Below are positions 37,808-48,404 of a stretch of 64,000 bases of DNA, in pieces. The stretch spans positions 62,001-126,000 of the forward strand of contig NZ_FOJP01000011.1 in assembly GCF_900111835.1 (NCBI RefSeq). The letters run 5' to 3'. Position 1 is the stretch's first letter, and each line of letters begins with the position of its first letter. The stretch comes from Metapseudomonas otitidis (GTDB lineage: Bacteria; Pseudomonadota; Gammaproteobacteria; Pseudomonadales; Pseudomonadaceae). The notes beneath the pieces are model-generated. The model was not told the origin of the DNA, did not search any database, and was given only the letters and a program-made list of their open reading frames with translations. The translations under genes and the position numbers were made by a program.

Positions 37808-39373
37808 TTGAAGACGACTCGACTCCGGCGGCAAGCGGGCAGCCTGGTGCTGACCCTGGCAGCCTTGCTGTGTGCCCAGGCCCATGGGGCGGAAGAGGGG
37901 CCGGCGCTCCTCCAGTCCAAGTGCATGGGGTGCCACATCCCCGAGGGCAACGACACCTACAGCCGCATCAGCCACCAGCGCAAGACGCCCGAAGGCTGGC
38001 TGATGAGCATCGCCCGCATGCAGGTGATGCACGGCCTGAAGATCAGCGACGAGGACCGTCGCACCCTGGTCAAGTACCTGGCCGACAAGCAGGGCCTGGC
38101 GCCCAGCGAGACCGACGGCGTGCGCTACGCCATGGAGCGTCGGCTGAATACCGTCGAGCAGTTCGACGATCACCTCAGCCAGATGTGCGGTCGCTGCCAC
38201 TCCGGTGCCCGTGTCGCCCTGCAGCGGCGCCCGGCGAAGGAGTGGGAGCACCTGGTCAACTTCCACCTCGGCCAGTGGCCGTCCCTCGAATACCAGGCCC
38301 AGTCCCGCGACCGCGACTGGCTGGACATCGCCCTCAAGCAGACCGTGCCCGACCTGGCCAAGCGCTTCCCGCTGGACAGCCAGGCCTGGACCGACTGGCA
38401 GAAGGCCCGGCCCAAGGCCGACGTGCTGCCGGGCCAGTGGAGCTTCAGCGGCCACATGCTCGCCAAGGGTGATGTGCGCGGCGTGATGACCGTGACCGCC
38501 GATGGCGCCGACACCTTCAAGGTGGACGTGAAGGGCCAGTACGCCGACGGCTCGCCGTTCACCGGCAGCGGCTCGGCGATCCTCTACAACGGCTACGAAT
38601 GGCGCGGCAACGTGAAGGTGGGCGACACCACCCTGCGCCAGGTCTTCGCCGCCCTCGACGGGCAGATGACCGGCCGCATGTTCGAGAGCGAGCACGACGA
38701 GCGTGGCCTCGACTTCAGCGCCGCGAAGCAGGGCAAGGCCCAGCTCCTGGCGGTGCAGCCGGCGCAGGTCAAGGCCGGCAGCGAAACCGAGCTGACCCTG
38801 GTGGGCAGCGGCCTCTCGGGTGCGCCGCAACTGGGGGCCGGGCTGGAGGTGGTAAAAGTGCTGGACAGCACCCCGGACCAGGTGCGGGTGAAGGTGAAGG
38901 CGGCCGCCGATGCAGCCCCCGGCCTGCGTGAGGTGTCCGTCGGTGCGCTCAAGGGCGTGACCCTGGCGGTCTACAAGGACATCGCCGAGGTCAAGGTGGT
39001 GCCCGCGTTCTCCATCGCCCGTATCGGCGAGAACGGCGGCTCCACGCCCAAGGTCCAGGGCCGCTTCGAGGCCGAGGCCTGGGGCACCGACGCCGCCGGC
39101 AAGGCCTACCGCATCGGCTACCTGCCGGCGAAATGGTCGGTGGAACCGTTCGATGAGCGGGCCAAGGAAGACGAGGACGTGAAGTTCGCCGGGGTGATGC
39201 AGAAGGATGGCGTCTTCGTGCCCGGCGGTGCCGGCCCCAACCCGGAACGCAAGATGATGACCAACAACGCCGGCAACCTGAAGGTGATCGCCGAGCTGGA
39301 GGAGGGCGGGCAGAAGGGCGAAGGCCACCTGATCGTCACTGTCCAGCGCTGGAACAACCCGCCATTGCCCTGA
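37808..39373 (+). CDS. qhpA: Quinohemoprotein amine dehydrogenase alpha subunit (diheme) QhpA
   Basis: QhpA (521 residues) carries two c-type hemes that take electrons from the CTQ cofactor in the gamma subunit. A signal peptide (residues 1-28) is followed by CMGCH (39-43) and CGRCH (127-131); the remainder forms beta-rich domains. The start is TTG at 37808, chosen because GGAGG lies seven bases upstream and the peptide begins with the expected KTTRLRR basic run. It is also known as PeaA. The protein acts in the periplasm on primary amines such as phenylethylamine. Confidence 0.92.
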   Translation: MKTTRLRRQAGSLVLTLAALLCAQAHGAEEGPALLQSKCMGCHIPEGNDTYSRISHQRKTPEGWLMSIARMQVMHGLKISDEDRRTLVKYLADKQGLAPSETDGVRYAMERRLNTVEQFDDHLSQMCGRCHSGARVALQRRPAKEWEHLVNFHLGQWPSLEYQAQSRDRDWLDIALKQTVPDLAKRFPLDSQAWTDWQKARPKADVLPGQWSFSGHMLAKGDVRGVMTVTADGADTFKVDVKGQYADGSPFTGSGSAILYNGYEWRGNVKVGDTTLRQVFAALDGQMTGRMFESEHDERGLDFSAAKQGKAQLLAVQPAQVKAGSETELTLVGSGLSGAPQLGAGLEVVKVLDSTPDQVRVKVKAAADAAPGLREVSVGALKGVTLAVYKDIAEVKVVPAFSIARIGENGGSTPKVQGRFEAEAWGTDAAGKAYRIGYLPAKWSVEPFDERAKEDEDVKFAGVMQKDGVFVPGGAGPNPERKMMTNNAGNLKVIAELEEGGQKGEGHLIVTVQRWNNPPLP

Positions 39374-39385
39374 GTGGGAAGGACT

Positions 39386-39407
39386 GGGCAGGGCGGTTGC
39401 CCTGCCC
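39386..39407 (+). promoter_or_regulatory. Hairpin between qhpA and qhpD
   Basis: GGGCAGGGC-GGTT-GCCCTGCCC is a perfect 9-4-9 stem in the 73-base gap between the abundant structural gene qhpA and the maturase gene qhpD. It lacks a T-run, so it may be an mRNA stabiliser or attenuator that lowers maturase output. The role is inferred. Confidence 0.55.
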
Positions 39408-39446
39408 GGATTCGAAACGAATCGGGACGAATTCCAGGAGGTCGCC

Positions 39447-40877
39447 ATGGGCGCAATCTTGAATCTGGTCGAACGCAACCTGCACGAGGTGCAGGTCAAC
39501 ACCGACCGCATGCTGTTCCACATCCCCAGCAGCTCGCTGTTCGCCACCGACGCGCTGACCGGGGGCATCATCGACGCCCTGCGCCAGCAGGGATGCTCGC
39601 CCGAGGAGCTGGTGCAACGCCTGGGCGGGCGCTTCGCGGGGGCCGAGATCGACGAGACCCTACGCGAGCTGATCGCGCTGGAGGTGGTGAGCGACGGCTC
39701 GCCGCTGACGCCGGAGATCGGCCTGAAGAAGGTCGACCGCACCGCCCTCAACACCGTGGTGCTGAACGTCAACACCGGCTGCAACCTGAGCTGCACCTAC
39801 TGCTACAAGGAAGACCTCGACAAGCCCTCGGCCGGCAAGAAGATGGCCGTGGAAACGGCCGAGGCCTCGGTGGAGATGCTGCTGCGCGAGTCCCCCGACG
39901 AGGCCCGCTACAGCGTGGTGTTCTTCGGCGGCGAGCCGCTCTCCAACCGCCCGCTGATCGAGCACATGGTGGGCTACTGCGAGCGTCGCTTCGCCGCCGC
40001 GGGCAAGCAGGTGGAGTTCGTCATGACCACCAACGCCACGCTGCTCACCGAGGAGATCGTCGACTGGCTGAATGCCCACCGTTTCGGGCTGTCCATCAGC
40101 ATCGACGGGCCGAAGACGGTGCACGACCGCAACCGCATCACCGTGGGCGGGCAGGGCACCTACGACGTGGTCCGGCGCAAGGTGGAGATGCTGCTGTCGC
40201 GCTACACCAGCCGCCCGGTGGGCGCGCGGGTGACGCTGACCACCGGCGTCACCGACGTGGAAACCATCTGGGACCACCTGTTCAACGAGCTGGGCTTCGC
40301 CGAGGTGGGGTTCGCCCCGGTCACCTCCGGTGATATCAGCAGCTTCAACCTCACGGCGGACGAGCTGGTGCAGGTGTTCGCCAACATGAAGGCCCTGGGC
40401 CGGCGCTACCTGGAGGCGGCGCTGGAGAACCGCAACATCGGCTTCTCCAACCTGCACCAGCTGATCACCGACATCCACGAGGGCCAGAAGAAGGCGCTGC
40501 CCTGCGGGGCCGGGCTGAAGATGCTGGCGGTGGACCACAAGGGCGAGCTGAACCTCTGCCACCGCTTCACCGGCTCCAGCCTGCCGACCTTCGGCAACGT
40601 GCACGGCGCGGTGAAGCAGGCCGAGCTCAACGACTTCCTTTCCCAGCGCCTGGACCGCACCAGCACCGGCTGCGACAGCTGCCGCATCCGCAACCTCTGT
40701 TCCGGCGGCTGCTACCACGAGAGCTACGCCCGCTACGGCGATCCCACGCACCCGACCTATCACTACTGCGAACTGATGCGCGACTGGGTGGACTTCGGCA
40801 TCGAGGTCTACAGCCGCATCCTGGCCGGCAACCCGGCCTTCATCAGCCGCACCATCACTCCGCGGAAGGCGCACTGA
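39447..40877 (+). CDS. qhpD: Radical SAM maturase QhpD (thioether crosslink formation)
   Basis: QhpD (476 residues) installs the Cys-to-Asp/Glu thioether crosslinks in QhpC. The radical SAM cluster motif is CNLSCTYC (Cys112, Cys116, Cys119), and the C-terminal SPASM-type region contains [19 protein letters not shown] for auxiliary iron-sulfur clusters. An N-terminal peptide-binding segment precedes the barrel. The gene ends one base before qhpC, its substrate. An AGGAGGTCGCC ribosome binding site precedes the ATG. Confidence 0.95.
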   Translation: MGAILNLVERNLHEVQVNTDRMLFHIPSSSLFATDALTGGIIDALRQQGCSPEELVQRLGGRFAGAEIDETLRELIALEVVSDGSPLTPEIGLKKVDRTALNTVVLNVNTGCNLSCTYCYKEDLDKPSAGKKMAVETAEASVEMLLRESPDEARYSVVFFGGEPLSNRPLIEHMVGYCERRFAAAGKQVEFVMTTNATLLTEEIVDWLNAHRFGLSISIDGPKTVHDRNRITVGGQGTYDVVRRKVEMLLSRYTSRPVGARVTLTTGVTDVETIWDHLFNELGFAEVGFAPVTSGDISSFNLTADELVQVFANMKALGRRYLEAALENRNIGFSNLHQLITDIHEGQKKALPCGAGLKMLAVDHKGELNLCHRFTGSSLPTFGNVHGAVKQAELNDFLSQRLDRTSTGCDSCRIRNLCSGGCYHESYARYGDPTHPTYHYCELMRDWVDFGIEVYSRILAGNPAFISRTITPRKAH

Positions 40878-40878
40878 C

Positions 40879-41202
40879 ATGAAACACCTCAAGCCGCTGA
40901 ACCAGAAAGCGCACCTGCTCGAACAGGCCGCAGCCGAAGACCGCCTGGAAGAAGTCGTCGCCATGAGTGCCGTCGCCGGCTGCACGGCGACCACCGACCC
41001 GGGCTGGGAAGTGGATGCCTTCGGGGGCGTCAGCTCCCTGTGCCAGCCCATGGAGGCCGACCTCTACGGTTGCTCCGACCCCTGCTGGTGGCCGGCCCAG
41101 GTGCCGGACATGATGACCACCTACCAGGACTGGAACGCCAGCGCGCAGGACTCCTCGCAGGACTGGCGCAACCTCGGCACCGTCTTCCCCAAAGACAAAT
41201 GA
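40879..41202 (+). CDS. qhpC: Quinohemoprotein amine dehydrogenase gamma subunit (CTQ peptide) QhpC
   Basis: The 107-residue precursor has a 28-residue leader and a 79-residue mature part. All crosslinking positions known from the P. putida enzyme are present with matching spacing: Cys35-Glu44, Cys55-Asp61 and Cys69-Asp77 for the thioethers, and Cys65 with Trp71 for the cysteine tryptophylquinone. In mature numbering these are 7-16, 27-33, 41-49 and 37-43. It lies between qhpD and qhpB and has no Sec signal, consistent with crosslinking in the cytoplasm before leader removal. Confidence 0.95.
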   Translation: MKHLKPLNQKAHLLEQAAAEDRLEEVVAMSAVAGCTATTDPGWEVDAFGGVSSLCQPMEADLYGCSDPCWWPAQVPDMMTTYQDWNASAQDSSQDWRNLGTVFPKDK

Positions 41203-41230
41203 CCGGCCACCGAACACGAGGGAAAACCCA

Positions 41231-42352
41231 ATGAAGCTCAATGCGTTCGCCAGCCTGGCCGTTGCCGCCGGGCTCGCCCTGGGTGGCCAGGCCCTGGCCG
41301 CCGACAACGCCGGCCTGGCACTCAAGGCCGGCCAGGAATACATGATCGCCACCAACTACCCGAACAACCTGCACGTGCTCGACCTGGCCAGCGACAGCCT
41401 CTACAAGACCTGCCGCCTGCCCGACGCTTTCGGACCGGGCACCGCCATGGTGTCGCCGGACCGCAAGACCGCCTACCTGCTCAACAACCACTTCGGCGAC
41501 CTCTACGGCATCGACCTCGACAGCTGCCGCGCGGTGTTCCACGCCAAGCTCTCGCGCAAACCGGACGAGAAGGCGCGCTCCATGTTCGCCTTCGCCCTCA
41601 GTCCGGACGGCAAGGAGCTGTACAGCGTGGTCAACCCGACCCGCATGGCCAGCGACCACTACGAGGTCCAGCAGCCGCGCCTGGAGGTGTTCGACACCGC
41701 CGCCGGCCTGGACGCCCAGCCCGTGCGCAGCTTCCCGGTGCCGCGCCAGCTGTACATCATGCGCGCCGCCGACGACGGCACCCTGTATATCGCCGGGCCC
41801 GACATCTACAAGATGGACGTGAAGACCGGCCACTACGAAGTCGCCGTGCCCGGTCGCAACTGGAAACGCCCCAACTACGGCCCGCCGGACGTACTGTACT
41901 TCTGGCCGCACCAGACCCCGTTGCACGAGTTCTCGATGCTCTACACCACCACCAGGTTCAAGGACGAGAAGCAGGACCCGGCCACCGCCGACTTCGTCTA
42001 CGGCTACGTGAGCATCGACCTGAAGACCGGCAAGCCCACCGTGGAGGACTTCGCGCCGCTGACCGAGCTGTACTTCACCGGCCTGCGTTCGCCGAAGGAC
42101 CCGAACCAGATGTTCGGCGTGCTCAACCGCCTGGCCAAGTACGACATCAAGCAGCAGAAGCTGATCAAGGCCGCCAACCTGGATCACTCCTACTACTGCA
42201 TCGCCTTCAACACCCAGGGCAGCAAGCTCTACCTGGCCGGTACCTTCAACGACATCGCCGTCTTCGATCCGGACAGCCTGGAGAAGGTGAAGAACATCAA
42301 GCTGCCGGGTGGCGACATGGCCATCACCACCACCCAGGTATTCGTGCGCTAG
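41231..42352 (+). CDS. qhpB: Quinohemoprotein amine dehydrogenase beta subunit QhpB
   Basis: The 373-residue beta subunit has a signal peptide (to about residue 23, ALAADNAG) and a seven-bladed beta-propeller with YVTN-like units such as NNLHVLDLASDSLYKTCRLP and SPDGKELYSVVNP. It binds the gamma subunit and helps shape the active site in the periplasm. It closes the qhpA-D-C-B unit; the protease, exporter, monooxygenase and regulator genes (qhpE, F, G, R) are not in the window. Confidence 0.93.
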   Translation: MKLNAFASLAVAAGLALGGQALAADNAGLALKAGQEYMIATNYPNNLHVLDLASDSLYKTCRLPDAFGPGTAMVSPDRKTAYLLNNHFGDLYGIDLDSCRAVFHAKLSRKPDEKARSMFAFALSPDGKELYSVVNPTRMASDHYEVQQPRLEVFDTAAGLDAQPVRSFPVPRQLYIMRAADDGTLYIAGPDIYKMDVKTGHYEVAVPGRNWKRPNYGPPDVLYFWPHQTPLHEFSMLYTTTRFKDEKQDPATADFVYGYVSIDLKTGKPTVEDFAPLTELYFTGLRSPKDPNQMFGVLNRLAKYDIKQQKLIKAANLDHSYYCIAFNTQGSKLYLAGTFNDIAVFDPDSLEKVKNIKLPGGDMAITTTQVFVR

Positions 42353-42371
42353 GCCGGTGACTCCCCCGTGG

Positions 42372-42389
42372 CCCGGGCTTGCGCCCGGG
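42372..42389 (+). terminator. Hairpin after qhpB
   Basis: CCCGGGC-TTGC-GCCCGGG, a perfect 7-4-7 stem, lies 20 bases after the qhpB stop. The flanking sequence is GC-rich without a clear T-run. It probably marks the end of the qhp operon. Confidence 0.5.
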
Positions 42390-42482
42390 AGCGGGGCGGG
42401 TTTGCCGTAGGCGTTCGCACGCCTCATTCCGCGCCATCTACGACCAATGGGTCACTGGACAGAACAAAACCCTTTACCCAGA

Positions 42483-42503
42483 TTGACGTTTACGTAAAGG
42501 TAA
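42483..42503. promoter_or_regulatory. TTGACGTTTACGTAAAGG box, candidate LiuR-type operator
   Basis: The 16 bases ACGTTTACGTAAAGGT form a near-perfect dyad around TTTACGTAAA (42489-42498), about 80 bases before the acyl-CoA synthetase ATG. The word resembles the operator I remember for LiuR, the MerR-type regulator of branched-chain acid breakdown in proteobacteria. If so, the synthetase may act on branched or short-chain acids. No LiuR gene is in the window. Confidence 0.4.
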
Positions 42504-42575
42504 TCGGCCTCCCTGCCCGAATCGGAGGCCACCCGGAACGACCCGATCCCACCACAACGACAAGAAGGGACAGCC

Positions 42576-44276
<1,701 letters not shown>

Positions 44277-44284
44277 CGCCCCAG

Positions 44285-44307
44285 GGAGCCGCGTCTTGCG
44301 CGGCTCC
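44285..44307 (+). terminator. Intrinsic-type terminator after the acyl-CoA ligase gene
   Basis: GGAGCCGCG-TCTTG-CGCGGCTCC followed by TTAT forms a 9-base-pair GC stem with a five-base loop, 8 bases after the stop codon. This is the best terminator in the window. Confidence 0.75.
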
Positions 44308-44367
44308 TTATCCCGCCTTCCATCTCCTACACTGGGCGCCCGTAATCGCCATGCCCCCCGGAACGCC

Positions 44368-45393
44368 ATGACAGGAACGTCTGCCGAGAAAGGCACCATC
44401 TCCGTCCGCCTCGTCGACGAAGCACTGCAGGTGCTTCGCCAGCAGGGGGGCGATGTCGCCGCACTGCTGGAGCAGGCCGGCATTCCCGCCGAGCAGATGG
44501 CCCGGCCCTACGGCCGGGTCGCCTCCAGGCAGTACGCCCAGCTGTGGCTGCTGATCGCCCGGGTGATGGATGACGAGTTCTTCGGCATGGACAGCCGCCG
44601 GCTCAAGTCCGGCAGCTTCGCCCACATGAGCCGGACCGCCCTGCAGGCCGCCACCCTGGGGGACGCGCTGCAGGCCAGCCTGACCTTCCTCGCCCTGGTG
44701 CTGGACGACCTGCAGCCCCGCCTGGCGCGGCGCGGCAGCCTGGCGGAGATCGTCCTCGACGACAGCGGCGCGCCGCCTCGGGCCTTCGCCTGCTTCACCC
44801 TGTTCCTCATGGTCCACGGCCTGCTCTGCTGGCTGGCCGGTCGGCGCCTGCCGATCCTCGGCATCGAGCTACGGGGGCCGCAGCCGGCCTACATCGAGGA
44901 CTACCGGGTGATGTTCACCCCGCACCTGCGCTTCGGCCGCGACACCACCCGCCTGGTGTTCAACGCCGACTGCCTGACCCAGCCGGTGCGCCGCAACGAG
45001 GCGGACCTGCGGCGCTTCCTCGCCGGGGCGCCGGCCAACATCCTGGTGCGCTACCGCGACCCCCAGAGCCTGGCCGCCCGCATCAAGGCCTACCTGCGCA
45101 GCCTGCGCCCCGAGCGCTGGCCGGACCTGGAGGCACTCTCCGGGCACTTCTACATGGCGCCCTCCACCCTGCGGCGCAAGCTCACCCAGGAAGGGCAGTC
45201 CTACCAGGCGCTGAAGGACCAGGTGCGCCGCGACCTGGCGGTCGCCCGGCTGGACGCGGGCGAAGTCAACTTCACCGAGCTGGCCTTCGAACTCGGCTTC
45301 GCCGACGCCAGCGCCTTCTACAAGGCGTTCCGCAAGTGGACCGGCTCCACCCCCGGGCAGTACCGGGCGCTGGTGCACCCCGAGGCGGGCTGA
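44368..45393 (+). CDS. AraC-family regulator (arabinose_bd N-domain type)
   Basis: The 341-residue protein has an N-terminal ligand domain of the AraC_arabinose_bd type and a C-terminal double helix-turn-helix: FYMAPSTLRRKLTQEGQSYQALKDQVRRDLA and FTELAFELGFADASAFYKAFRKWTGSTPGQYR. Its position behind the acyl-CoA ligase suggests it controls that gene, although QhpR, the amine dehydrogenase regulator, is also AraC-type. The ATG at 44368 gives the normal length. Confidence 0.85.
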   Translation: MTGTSAEKGTISVRLVDEALQVLRQQGGDVAALLEQAGIPAEQMARPYGRVASRQYAQLWLLIARVMDDEFFGMDSRRLKSGSFAHMSRTALQAATLGDALQASLTFLALVLDDLQPRLARRGSLAEIVLDDSGAPPRAFACFTLFLMVHGLLCWLAGRRLPILGIELRGPQPAYIEDYRVMFTPHLRFGRDTTRLVFNADCLTQPVRRNEADLRRFLAGAPANILVRYRDPQSLAARIKAYLRSLRPERWPDLEALSGHFYMAPSTLRRKLTQEGQSYQALKDQVRRDLAVARLDAGEVNFTELAFELGFADASAFYKAFRKWTGSTPGQYRALVHPEAG

Positions 45394-45399
45394 GCCCCT

Positions 45400-45825
45400 T
45401 CACTTGGCGAACAGCTGGCCGATGTCCCGGAATGCCTTGAACTCCAGCGCGTTGCCGCATGGGTCGAGCAGGAACAGCGTCGCCTGCTCGCCCACCTGGC
45501 CCTTGAAGCGCACGTAGGGCTCGATCACGAAGCGCGTGCCGAGGCGTTGCAGCCGCTCGGCCAGGGCCTCCCAGTCCTCCCAGGCGAGCACCACGCCGAA
45601 GTGCGGCACGGGCACGTCGTGGCCGTCCACCGGGTTGGTGTGGGCGGCGAGCTGGCTGGCGGTCGGCGGGTGTTCGTGGATCACCAGTTGGTGACCGAAG
45701 AAGTCGAAGTCCACCCACTGCGCGCTGGAGCGGCCTTCGGCGAGGCCGAACACCTCGCCATAGAAACGCCGCGCGGCGGGCAGGTCGTGAACGGGGATTG
45801 CGAGGTGGAAAGGGGCGAGTTGCAT
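45400..45825 (-). CDS. VOC family protein (glyoxalase/dioxygenase fold)
   Basis: The 141-residue protein begins [23 protein letters not shown] with the first metal His, has [19 protein letters not shown] in the second half and ends [17 protein letters not shown] with the Glu ligand. It is soluble and possibly an aromatic or glyoxalase-like enzyme. It is divergent from a LysR gene that likely regulates it, and ends 6 bases from the convergent AraC gene. Confidence 0.85.
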   Translation of the reverse strand: MQLAPFHLAIPVHDLPAARRFYGEVFGLAEGRSSAQWVDFDFFGHQLVIHEHPPTASQLAAHTNPVDGHDVPVPHFGVVLAWEDWEALAERLQRLGTRFVIEPYVRFKGQVGEQATLFLLDPCGNALEFKAFRDIGQLFAK

Positions 45826-45929
45826 GCTGTTCTCCTGTTTTGCTTACCAATTTTAGGTGTGGAGATTTCGATGCAAAGCCAGGATTATTTGTGTCGAGCA
45901 CGAACGTTTTCGATCAATGAGGCACCCCC

Positions 45930-46835
45930 ATGCTGCGAGAGATCCGCACCTTCGTCGCCGTTGCCCGCCATGGCACCTTCGCTGCTGCCGGCATGCACAT
46001 CGGCCTCACCCAGTCCGCCGTCAGCGCGCAGATCCGCAACCTGGAAGAAGCGCTGGGCGTGCGCCTGTTCGACCGCACCGGCCGCCAGGCGCTGCTCAAC
46101 ACGGCCGGTGAGCGGGCGCTGCCCCTGGCGCGGGAGATGCTCGACCTGTTCGCCCGCATGGCGGCCACGGACGAGGCGGGCGCCCATGCCGGGGAACTGC
46201 GCATCGGTGCCATCGCCACCGCCCAGACCGGGCTGCTGGCGGACGCGCTGCTGCGCCTGCGGGAGCGCGCCCCGGCGGTGGAGCCGAAGCTGGTGCCCGG
46301 CGTTTCGCTGAACCTGCTGAGCCAGGTGGATGCCGGCGACCTGGACCTGGCCATCCTCATCCGCCCGCCATTCGAACTGCCCAAGGAACTGCATGCCGAG
46401 GTGCTGCGGGAGGAAGCCTTCGTGCTGGTGGTGCCGCGCGGCCTGGAGGGCGACGACCCACTGCGCCTGCTGGCCGAGCAGCCGCTGGTGCGCTATGACC
46501 GCACCTCCTTCGGCGGGCGCCTGGTCACCCGCTTCCTGCGCCAGCAGCGGCTGGACGTGAAGGTGGCGCTGGAACTGGACGAACTCGACGCAATCGTGCG
46601 CATGGTCGAGGCCGGCCTCGGCATCGCGCTGATCCCCGAAGCGGGCCTGTGGCTGGAGCGCGACGCCGCCATCCGCGTGATCCGCCTCGGCCCGATGACC
46701 TTCCACCGGCAGATCATCCTGCTCACGCGCCACGCCCAGCGCCGCCAGCCGCTGCAGCGTCTGTTCGCAGCATGCCTGGCGGGGGAGAACGCACGGTCGC
46801 CAGCAACGTTGCCTGATCAAGGGCGCCAGGGCTGA
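45930..46835 (+). CDS. LysR-family regulator divergent from VOC gene
   Basis: This 301-residue regulator has the N-terminal helix-turn-helix MLREIRTFVAVARHGTFAAAGMHIGLTQSAVSAQIRNLEE and a periplasmic-binding-like effector domain. The 104-base gap to the VOC gene would hold the shared promoter. The inducer is unknown. Confidence 0.88.
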   Translation: MLREIRTFVAVARHGTFAAAGMHIGLTQSAVSAQIRNLEEALGVRLFDRTGRQALLNTAGERALPLAREMLDLFARMAATDEAGAHAGELRIGAIATAQTGLLADALLRLRERAPAVEPKLVPGVSLNLLSQVDAGDLDLAILIRPPFELPKELHAEVLREEAFVLVVPRGLEGDDPLRLLAEQPLVRYDRTSFGGRLVTRFLRQQRLDVKVALELDELDAIVRMVEAGLGIALIPEAGLWLERDAAIRVIRLGPMTFHRQIILLTRHAQRRQPLQRLFAACLAGENARSPATLPDQGRQG

Positions 46836-46863
46836 TGGTTGCCTATCCGCCCCGACGGCGCCC

Positions 46864-48309
46864 TCAGGCCGGCTGTTCACCTGCGCGCCTGAGCAGGGTG
46901 CGGCAGCGCTCGGAGAGGTGCTCCACGCGCAGGTGCTTGCCGGCCTTGGTGTAGCGCTCGCGCAGGGTCTTGAGGGCGGCGATGGCGGAGTAGTCGACGA
47001 AGCTGAGGTGCCGGCAGTCGAGGGTGACCCGCTCCGGGTCGCCGGCCGGGTCGAACTGGTTGAGGAAGGGCGTGGCGGAGGCGAAGAACAGCGTGCCATG
47101 AACCCGGTAGAGCTTGCTGCCGTCGGCCTCGATGTGGCTGTCGGCGTACAGCTCGCGGGCGTGGTGCCAGGCGAAGTTCAGCGCGGCGATGACTATGCCG
47201 CAGAGCACGGCGGCGGCCAGGTCGGTGAAGACGGTGATCACGGTGACGGCGACGATCACCAGCACGTCGTTCAGCGGCACCTTGCCGGCGACCCGCAGGG
47301 AGCCCCAGGCGAAGGTCTGCTGGGCCACCACGAACATCACCCCGGCCAGCGCCGCCAGCGGGATGCGCTCGATCAGCGGGGACAGGAACAGCACGAACAG
47401 CAGGATCATCACCCCGGCCACCACGCCGGACAGCCGCCCCCGGCCGCCGGAGCTGAGGTTGATGGCGGTCTGGCCGATCATCGCGCAGCCGCCCATGCCG
47501 CCGAATGCGCCGGAGACGATGTTGGCCGCGCCCAGGGCCATGCACTCGCGGTCGGGGAAGCCCCGGCTCTCGGTGATCTCGTCAGTGAGGTTGAGGGTGA
47601 GCAGGGTCTCCAGCAGCCCGACCATGGCCATCAGCAGCGCATAGGGCGCGATGATCTGCAGCGTCTCCAGGTTCCAGGGCACCGACGGCAGGGCGAAGCT
47701 GGGCAGGCCGCCGGCGATCTGCGCCATGTCCGCCAGGGTGCGGGTGGGCAGGCCCAGCAGGTGCACCAGCAGCCCGACACCGAGGATCGCCACCAGCGCC
47801 GGTGGCACGGCGCGGGTCAGTCGTGGCAGCAGCCAGACCACCGCCATGGTCAGCCCCACCAGGCCGAGCATGGTGTACAGCGGCGTGCCGCTCAGCCAGG
47901 CGTCGCCCTGCTTGAAGTGCTCCAGCTGGGCCAGGGCGATGACGATCGCCAGGCCGTTGACGAAGCCCAGCATCACCGGGTGCGGCACCATGCGCACCAG
48001 CTTGCCCAGGCGCAACGCCCCGAACAGCAGCATCACGGCCCCAGCCAGCACCGTGGTGGCCAGCAGGTACTGCACGCCGTGCTCCACCACCAGGGCGACG
48101 ATGACCACCGCCATGGAACCGGCAGCGCCGGAGATCATCCCCGGCCGGCCGCCGAACAGGGCGGTGAGGGTGCAGATGATGAAGGCGCCGTACAGCCCCA
48201 TGAGCGGGTTGAGGTGGGCGACCAGGGCGAAGGCGATGCACTCGGGCACCAGGGCGAAGGCGGTGGTGAGACCGGCCAGGACTTCATGACGCAGGCGGGG
48301 TTTCTTCAT
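46864..48309 (-). CDS. SulP-family anion transporter with STAS domain
   Basis: The 481-residue inner-membrane protein has about 11-12 helices, with the SulP signature region ALVPECIAFALVAHLNPLMGLYGAFI near the start and a C-terminal STAS domain (about 395-470, VTLDCRHLSFVDYSAIAALKTL). SulP proteins carry sulfate, bicarbonate or dicarboxylates; which one is unclear. The ATG at 48309 is chosen because longer in-frame sequence is low-complexity. It lies downstream of catR but behind a hairpin. Confidence 0.9.
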   Translation of the reverse strand: MKKPRLRHEVLAGLTTAFALVPECIAFALVAHLNPLMGLYGAFIICTLTALFGGRPGMISGAAGSMAVVIVALVVEHGVQYLLATTVLAGAVMLLFGALRLGKLVRMVPHPVMLGFVNGLAIVIALAQLEHFKQGDAWLSGTPLYTMLGLVGLTMAVVWLLPRLTRAVPPALVAILGVGLLVHLLGLPTRTLADMAQIAGGLPSFALPSVPWNLETLQIIAPYALLMAMVGLLETLLTLNLTDEITESRGFPDRECMALGAANIVSGAFGGMGGCAMIGQTAINLSSGGRGRLSGVVAGVMILLFVLFLSPLIERIPLAALAGVMFVVAQQTFAWGSLRVAGKVPLNDVLVIVAVTVITVFTDLAAAVLCGIVIAALNFAWHHARELYADSHIEADGSKLYRVHGTLFFASATPFLNQFDPAGDPERVTLDCRHLSFVDYSAIAALKTLRERYTKAGKHLRVEHLSERCRTLLRRAGEQPA

Positions 48310-48318
48310 GGGCTTACC

Positions 48319-48339
48319 GGGCCGGCGCGCTGCCGGCCC
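48319..48339 (-). terminator. Hairpin downstream of catR
   Basis: GGGCCGGC-GCGCT-GCCGGCCC (8-5-8) lies between the catR stop and the SulP start on the same strand. It likely limits read-through from catR into the transporter gene. Confidence 0.5.
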
Positions 48340-48404
48340 TGTCGGGGATGGGGAGGGGCGCGCATGGTACGGAAATGCGCCCGGCCCCACCAGCACGCTC
48401 CGCC

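Noticed and set aside
44368-45393. Calling the AraC gene qhpR
   Set aside because: It lies behind the acyl-CoA ligase and a strong terminator, and its arabinose_bd-type N-domain is common to many regulators; there is no evidence tying it to the amine dehydrogenase operon.
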